Of a stretch of 64,000 nucleotides of DNA, positions 28,501-37,500 are shown in pieces. The notes beneath the pieces were generated by a model, which was not told the origin of the DNA, did not search any database, and was given only the letters and a program-made list of their open reading frames with translations. How positions within the stretch are numbered: the stretch's first letter is position 1; every line of letters starts with the position of its first letter. This DNA comes from Apus apus (taxonomy: Eukaryota > Chordata > Aves > Apodiformes > Apodidae): positions 176,580,274 to 176,644,273 of the forward strand of contig NC_067282.1 of NCBI RefSeq assembly GCF_020740795.1, written 5' to 3'. A program made the translations under genes and the position numbers.

Positions 28501-31500
28501 TGATAAGCACATTTATTCCTAAAAATAGGCAAGAGCATGGAAAAGAGATTGGAAGCCTTTCTTTTCACATGAGCAAAGAAGTGAGAAGCTTAAAACCTCA
28601 GGCAGCACAGGGATTCCTGCTATAATGTCTAGAAGAAACTCTTTCAAACCCATAAAACATATTAATCATGCTCCCAAAGGAACTTGTCATTACTTATCCA
28701 AATAAGTTTTTTACCAATTTATATTTGCTCTCTCACACAAAATTGTTTTAGTTCTTTCAGCAGCGGTGTCAGCTTACACTGCTTCAGAAATTATGACATT
28801 ACTTTGCTAAAAATTATAAACAACGTAACTATCAATACAAATAGAAATTAATAAAACTAAGTAATAAAACTTGTAAGAAAAATAATTCCTTCCAGTCACT
28901 TTTCCTGAACAGCCACTAATGCACTTCTATACGTATCTATGAATAAATACCATTTAAGTGGCAACTCTGAGACAATAGGTAGTTTTTCACTGCAATCCCT
29001 ACAGATCACTTCCCTGTTCAAAGGAAGGGCCAATAGGCATAACCCCTCCATATAGCAGAGAAAACATCAGAAAGGCAAAAGCACAGCTAGAACTAGAATG
29101 GCCACTGCTGAAAGAGATTACAAAAAAGGTTTTTACAAATACGTTAACAACAAAAAAAGAGAGTGAAGGAGAATGTCCACCCTTTATTGGATGCAGGGGG
29201 GGAACACTGCTATCAAGGATAAGGAAAAGGCTTCGGTCATTAATAGTCAGACCCATTATCCTCAGGGTATTCAACCTCCTGATAAGGATGGAGAACAGCA
29301 GCAACTCCCTATGATCCAGGAGGAAGCAGTTAATGACTTGTTATGTCACCTGGACACTCACAAGTCTATGGGGCCAGATGGGATTCACTCCAGAGTGCCA
29401 CAGGAGCTGGCAGAGGAGCTTGCCAAGCAACTCTCCATCATCTATCAGAGCAGTCCTGGTTAAGAGGGGAGGTCCCAGGTGACTGGAGGCTGGCTAATGG
29501 GACACCCGTCTACAAAAAGAGCAAAAAGGAGGATCCAGGGAACTACAGGCCTGTTAGCCTGACCTCAGTACCAGGAAAGGTCACGGTGTGGTTCATCTTG
29601 GGTGCGCTCACAAGGCAAGTACAGGAGAACAGTGAGATCAGGCCCAGCCAGCATGGATTCATGAGAGGCAGGTCCTGCTTGACCAACTTCATCTCCTTCT
29701 ATGATCAGGTGACCCAACTAGTGGATGAGGGAAAGACTATGTATGTTGTCTACCTGGATTTTAGTAAGGCTTTTGACACCATCTCCCACAGTATTCTCCT
29801 TGAGAAACTAGCAGCCCGTGGGATAGACTGGTGTCGTGGTGGACTTTTTGGGGGATTAAAAACTGGCTCTATGGCCAGGCCCAAAGAGTGGTGATAAACG
29901 GAGTTAAATCGAGCTGGCAGCCAGTCACCAGTGGTGTCCCCCAGGGCTCGGTGTTGGGGCCAGTTCTGTTAATGTTTAATGTTTTTATCTATGATTTGGA
30001 TGAAGGGATCGAGGGCACACTCAGCAAGTTTGCAGATTACACTAAATTGAGCAGAAGTGTTGATCTGCTCAAAGGTAGGAAGGCTCTACAGAGGGACCTG
30101 GACAGGTTAGATCGATAGTCTTAAGGTCAACAGGATGAGAGGTTTAACAAGATGGAGTGCTGGGTCCTGCACTTTGGTCACAATAACCCCAAGTAACACT
30201 ACAGGCTTGGGGAAGAGTGGCTGAAAAGCAGCCTGGTGGAAAAGGATCTGGGGGTACTGTTGGAGAGCTGGCTGAACATGAGCTAGCAGTGTGCCCAGGT
30301 GGCCAAGAAGGCCAACAGAATCCTGGCCTGTATCAAAAACAGTGTGTCCAGCAGGAGTAGGGAAGTGATCGTGCCCCTGTACTTGGCACTGGTGAGGCCA
30401 CAGCTTAAGTACTGTGTTCAGCTCTGGGTGTCATAGTATAAGAAAGACATCAAGGTCCTGGAGTGCATCCAGAGAAGAGGAACGAGGCTGGTGAGAGATT
30501 TGGAGGGTATGTCATTCAAGGAGCGGCTAAGGGAACTGGGGTTATTTAGGCTGAAACGAGAAGGCTCAGGGGAGATCTTATTGCTCTCTACAACTACCTG
30601 AAGGGAGGCTGTAGAGAGGCTGGTGTTGGTCTCTTCTCCCAAGTAACTAGCAACAGGATGAAAGGAAATGGGTTGAAGTTGTACCAGGGGAGATTTAGGT
30701 TGGGTATTTGGAAAAAAGTATTTACTGAAAGAGTGGTGAAGCATTGGGATGGGCTACCCAGGGAGGTGGTGGAGTCGCCATCCCCAGAGGTGCTCAAGAA
30801 GTGTTTAGATGTGGTGCTTCAGAATATAATTTAGTGGTTGTGGTAGTTGGATTACACTTGGACTCAAGACTTGAAGGTCTTTTCCAACCTTAATGATTCT
30901 ATGATACAGCAGCTAAGATTAAAAATCCCTACTACAGCACATTATTGTATCTCTCAACATGTCTCCTATAAGAAAAAAGGCACAGCAGGTGGCTTGTAAA
31001 ATTTGTAGCAGATCTATAATGAGTCAGATCAAACAGAGCTGGCAAGCAGACAGGAATGTAACCCGAAAACAGTGCACTAAAGCTTACTTTATTCCCCAGA
31101 AGCAGAAATTATTTATTAAAGGCCTTCAATGTTTTGGTAAAGATGAAAACAGATATTCAAAAGAATGAGAGTATATACTAATCCTTTCTAGTAGTTTTAA
31201 GAATTTGCTTACTAGTGAAACAATAATTGAATCAAAGGCTCTGAGACATTATAATAATAATTTTTTACCTGATAATTTTTTACTTACTTGAGCATTTTTT
31301 CCCATATATCACTGTCATAAAAGGCATGGCTCCAACCCATTTTGACTGTTCCAACAATGACATTCTGCTTAAAAACATCTGATCCTAACTTGTGATACAG
31401 TTCTTCACAATCATCCAGAGGGATGTGGAACAACCCCAACATGAAAGCTAATATAGCTCCTGAAAAAGAAATATTTAGAAATGTAAAATATAACCTGGAG

Positions 31501-34500
31501 TACGATTATAAAGATGGATTACCACTTAATGTAGCTTATAGGTTAGATATTCTGCTATCTTGAAAAGGAAAAATCAATTGACATTTATAATCACTAACCT
31601 CCTGTTCAAAGATGACACACTATGTTTTAAAATTACCTACACAAGATAGGAAGAGTCTACTTTCAAAAAACAGCACTATGAGAAGTTGACAAATGATGTT
31701 ACTTCATTTCACAGATTTCATCCCTGCAAACACGTATATAGCAGAAAGCAAATTAAATCCACTGTTTTATTTTGAAATAAAAACAAGCAAGCAAAATTCT
31801 GAGCCTGTAAAGAAAAATTCTAGGAAAATTCTAGAAAAACAAGTTTTACTAGTCTGGAATAAGTTTGGCTGCAACCATTTATAATTAGTCATTCATACAT
31901 ACTGCTATCTAGTGTGTGCCTCAGAACAATTATGACCCACCCTTGTAGGAACAAAACAACAGTACCCAAAAAGCACAGGTGCAGAATACCATTTAAAAGA
32001 CTGTGGAAAAATAGAATTAATGCATTACTACAGTTCTTAGATTTCTTAAGCTGAAAGAGATATAATTAATCCCAACTGCAAACTCACTTTAACTTAACCT
32101 CCTGAAAAATAGCACCAATAATGATAGTCCACATCAGCACACAAGTGGCAGTAGATAATATCAGAGTCAAGGTACAAATTAAAGGTCCTTGCTGAAACCT
32201 GCTGGATGGTAACAGGACAATAAGGTCAAAATCCGAAAGACACAGTGCAGGCTCTATCAGATGGTCCAGTGAAAAAGTTTCTGATGCTTCCATCATATTC
32301 TCTTTTGTATCACAGAGTCCTATACTACCATCTTAGCAGCACACTAGCACAGATTTTCTGAAGAGGTCTGACATGATTAAAAATCTTAGAAAACTATTGA
32401 TAGTGAAAGCTGATCTTTCCCTTGGGCAATGAGACAACATTCTAAGGACATTTCCAACTCTGTAATGCCATGGCTTGACTTATTAATGAATTCTCCTTGA
32501 AAAGCTACCTCTTTCATTAGAGAGGTTTTCAAAATGCACTCCAAAATGCACTTTGCCTGATCACATACCCACTGTTACAAACTGCTCTCTGTGACTGAAC
32601 TGTTAAGTGCACCACCACTGAGAACTATCTTTGATAAATTTGGAGACTGCATGAGCAGTGAAAAGAACATACAAGCCACTTCCACAGTACACCTACACAT
32701 AAGTTTTCCTCAATGGGTAAAGTGCTCTGCGCATCAACATAAGCATGTCATAACAAGAACAGGGATAATCAACCTCACGTACAGAATTCTCAGTAGCTCA
32801 GTTCACAGGGCAATGGCACCTTCTTCCCCCTGCTGCCTTATTTTTATCTTTGGATTTTTGCATAGAACAGGCACAGACTCGGTACAGAATCTGCATTACC
32901 TTGGTTTCCCATTTTAAAAGTTCAGTGGCCATCACTGTGTTGCATTTGCTTGCAGATTTTCTGGTGCTTCCACGCCCAGATATTGCACTCAGCAATAGGC
33001 AGGTGACCTAAGTATGCAGGGTCCATTGCAGCATCATTCCTGTGATCTTTCTCTGCAACTGCCTGCATGTACACCCTATGACCACTAGTGAAGTACAGGG
33101 AAGCTAACTACAAAGACAGACTGTCATACTGAATTCATAGCAAATTTACATTTCTAAACCTCAAAGGCAAACCAGCTAAATTATATTAAAATATATTAAA
33201 AGCACGGTAGAAAAAGAGAACTGTAATGCACGACAGGCACCATTCCTATCATTTAATACATCACTCTTGTAAACTACAACTCATCCAGCTGCAAGCAAAT
33301 CCTATCAGCATATGTACCATCAACAAAACTGAAATAGTCAAGTACACTGTTTGCACATGTTGACAGACACCTACAACCCCTTCCAGTCCTGTCTTGTCAC
33401 CTACTGCAAGCTCAATTACTGCAGATGAAAGCTACAGTGTAAACAAAGCCTAAAAGAACATGTTAACTGCTTACTAGCAGTAGTAAAACCCAAAATCTGG
33501 TGAAGAATTAAGAATAAAGTTAGTTCTAATCAGAGCAGTGGGATCAAATTAAGAACACCAGACCTCTCTATGCAAGATAAAACATCATCATGACTGAGGG
33601 AAACATTAGGGAATTGTTTTGTTAGTTCCAAAGAAACAACCACTGACAGCTAAATTAATTTTAAATGTGTTGGTTTTTTTTCCAAATATTATTAGAAATG
33701 TAAAGCAGGGATCTCTGGAAAAACAAACTATATCTAGTCATGGTGATCTGCATTTACTGTTACTTCTGAATTAAACTATATGGAAGTATAGGGCAAAAAA
33801 CCTGAGCAATTTGGGTTCTAAAGGAAGCTGAACTATTGAACTACAACTTATCTCTTTTCTTAGAAATCAGCATTATGCTGCTACTGGTCTAGCTTAATTT
33901 CTAAAAGAGAATACTGTGTTTTAAGAAGAAACTTATGCTCTAGAGTTTCCTGCTTCCTAGGAAGGTGTATAACTTACCACTGAGTCACAGAGCAATTAAG
34001 GCTGGGAGGGACCTCTAGAGGCCATCTAGCCCAACCTCCTGTTCAAACAGGTTGAATTAGAAAAGCTTACTCAGGGTTTGTCCAGTTTTGAGTATCTCCA
34101 GGGGAGGAGATTCCATAGCATCAGCAACTCCATCCAGTGTCTGATCATCCTTGTAAGGAAAAGATGATTCCTTGTATCAAATTATAAACTTCCCATATTC
34201 CAACGTTTAGTTTAGTTCCATCTTCTCTGTAATTTCCCATTTGTTGAAGTAGTAACCAGGCCTCCTCTTAGCCTTCTCTCTTCTAAAGGTTGAGTAAAGC
34301 CAGTTCTTGTGCTCTCTTCCCAAATGTCATGGCCTCCAGTTCCCTGACTTGGCCCTCTGCCATAGTCATCCAGTATGTACACAAATGTACCCAACAGACT
34401 AAACGTCTACTGAGGAGCCCAAAACTTGACATACAGTGGCAAAACAGCAAAACAGAGACCCTTCATCTGTCAGGTATGTTCTTGTGCATACAAGCAAATT

Positions 34501-37500
34501 TAGTATCATCCAAGATCTTGCTACTAGCACATTCTGTCCTGCTGTGCAGGTCATTAATAAAGACAGGAAATACTACTAGGCCAGTATCAGCCCCTGAGGG
34601 ATATAACCTTACCTGTCTGTAAAGACCCATAAACATATAAGGTATTGTATCTATGTGCAAAACAAAGGATTCACATTCATTGAAAAAACATGACAAATCG
34701 GTGCTAAGAAAAAAGATTTTTAAAATCACACCTTTCCCAACTCACACTCAAAGTCAGAAACCGTCAAGTTGTGCAAAATCTACACTTCTCAGATGCTCTT
34801 TTACTATACTGATAGCAAAACTCCAATGTGTGTCTTTAGTTACCTGTGCTTACGCCACAAATGTAGTCAAAAAGTTGATGAACCCGCTTTCCAGTTAGTT
34901 CTTCTAGTTTCCGTAGAGTCTGAAGTGCGACTAAACCCCTGAAACACAAAAAAACCCCTTCACATACAATGTCAGTTTTATCTTACCTAGCTCTAATTAA
35001 GTCGACATTTGCTTAATTATAGCTAATCATAACTGAGTAACTACAAAAGTAAGAATCCTCAATATTTCAGGGAATGAAAGAATAGCAGAACACAGTTAAA
35101 ACGGAATTATGAATACTAAATTACATACTCAGGCATACTAAAAATAGCACTCAACAGCTACAGTCATAATGTCTTGTATCAAAGGCTCAAGGGATGATAA
35201 TTTTCTAGATAATTCTAGATGTACACTCAGCATAGATTTCAGCTGCATCCACACCACATGGCACTTAAAGATTGGTCTTAACAGGGCTACACAATGCCCC
35301 TTGAGACACAGTATTTGCTCTATGAGGGTTTTTTGCCTCAATTAATTGTGTCTGAAATAATGGGAGAAATGCACTGCAGACCATCAGACTTGTGCTTCTA
35401 CAGCACAAAACAGAGTAGCAGGCATCTAGAGGTGACAACTGCTGGGCTGGAGCAGAGAACTGCCTATGGTAAAAAGAGCACCCAGTTGAGTACCATCTTG
35501 CCAATACAATCTGATAAAAAGAGCAACTCCTGCGTGTTGCCCTCAGATCTATCCTGCTGTGCAGAAGACCAGCAGTCAACCCTGTCCAAAACTATAACCA
35601 GATAAACACCACAAGTTAAGTGGCACAAAAGCCAGTAGTTGCGCTCACTCTCTGGACTCACTTTGTTTACTGTTATACAGGTATATGCTGCTTTCTAAAG
35701 ATAAGACATCTTGTAACATCAGAAGTGTCACAGAAAATTAACAGATTATTTATACATGCAGGCATCATGCAATTATCTTTGAAGCACCCTTCCTTCTACT
35801 TGGTAAAATCATTATGATTTACCAGGAACTTTCGGAAACACAGATGTAAAAGTTGGGACATACACTTATTCCTTACTGAAGAAAACTGATTTTGATGCAA
35901 GGGAAGAAATACTATGGGGAAACAAGAAGTTCATGAAACTATTTCTGCAATTACTTAATATTCCACTTTCTACCAACAATAATTTGTGAATCAGTAAATA
36001 TTTGCCAGCAAGTTTTCTTCAAATATGCCTGAAAACACAGTTTTTAGTAATCATCAAGACTTCAAATTTAATGAACATGTTTCTGCTAGTGCTCTTTACA
36101 AATGATGGTAGGTGCATAAATTCATGCAGAATGAGAATCCACATAAGTAAGGGCATGTGGTGCATAAATTAAAGAAAAAAAAAAAAAAAGCACTGGTTGT
36201 AGGAGAAATCAACAGCACTAGAACAGCTTTCATCACTAGCCTATTGACTCTTTCATATGGGATCAGTCCTGCTAAGGCAGGTTGCCCTCCAGAAAAGTAC
36301 AAGAACATTTTTTTTAATTACTAAGTCAACACAATCATAAGAGTGTAAACTACTTCTAGTATTTCACACCAATTTTGTATTTCTGAGATTTGACTTGTGA
36401 GCAGACTAATAACCAGAAATTGTACTTCCAAAAGGAGAAAGAGCCAATTCAAACACTTAAGTGTGTAGACAACTTTATATGGGTAATTTCAGTGTTGTGG
36501 GAGTACTAATGCACAGAAACTTAAACACAAATGCAAATGTAATACCTATCACTTTGATAGTCAAATGTAACATAACTGTAAATTATAACTTGCATCTTTG
36601 GGCACAAACTTATCAAAGAGAAACTGAAATCATACTTCCAGTTACAGTATCAAGAAGGCTACAAGTATATAAAAAAAAACAGTGGTTTTACCTTGTTCCT
36701 CCTCCATCAATAGTGAGGACTCGAATTCCCCAGCCTTTGACAGGGTCTGTATATCCAATTATAGCTAAAGTCTCTCTAACAGCAGCCTGAAGACTTTCAT
36801 CATTTGCCTGTCTCAGACGCAGTAGGCAGGGGATTAATTTTTCCTATTGATAAACACAAAAATATTTCATTCTAACTATATGTTTATACCAAAAGAATCT
36901 ACACTTATATTTACTAGTTTGGCATTTAAGTATAAAAGTGATACCTTAAACTCAGACAAAAACTTATTTATATCAGTATTTACCCATCCTTTTTTCTAAC
37001 AAGGGAAAGGAAGGACTCCACTGTTATGTACTATACTCCTCATTGCTAAAGCAACTACCTATAAGAATTAAAAAAATCAAGGTCAAATGTAAATCTTTCG
37101 AATAGCTAGAAAAGCTGTATTTATCAGAAGTATAGTTTTATTGACATTATGTCACTTTGGCCAAAGTGGAGCACACCTAGTACAGCTAAAAGCCCAGATT
37201 CAGATATTGCTGAATAGGTATCGTATTGCCTCAGAACAGGATATACTTTCCAAGTACACTGATATAAAAATAACAACAAAAATTCTTCCTCACTCTGACT
37301 AATTCTTAAATTTACAATTATTATCACAAAGATATAGAGTATTATAATCAAAATGGGAGTAGTGGATGTACTCTTTCATAATAAAGTAATTCACAACATC
37401 TATTCATGTGGGTGCCTGACCCATACTCTGCCTAGATGACTCATCTGGCCTGCACTCCATTCCCAAAGATATCTTTTCCAGGAGTTCTAAAATCTATGTC

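Larger units (their letters stand above)
24144..31287 (-). other. PNPLA8: PNPLA8 intron 5
   Basis: 7144 bp, with a gtaagt donor and tag acceptor. It contains a 1.85 kb CR1 RT fragment at 29.05-30.9 kb and a CR1 3' end at 25.83-26.24 kb, both on the plus strand and so antisense to PNPLA8. The stretch from 26.25 to 29.0 kb has nothing I recognise. Confidence 0.8.
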
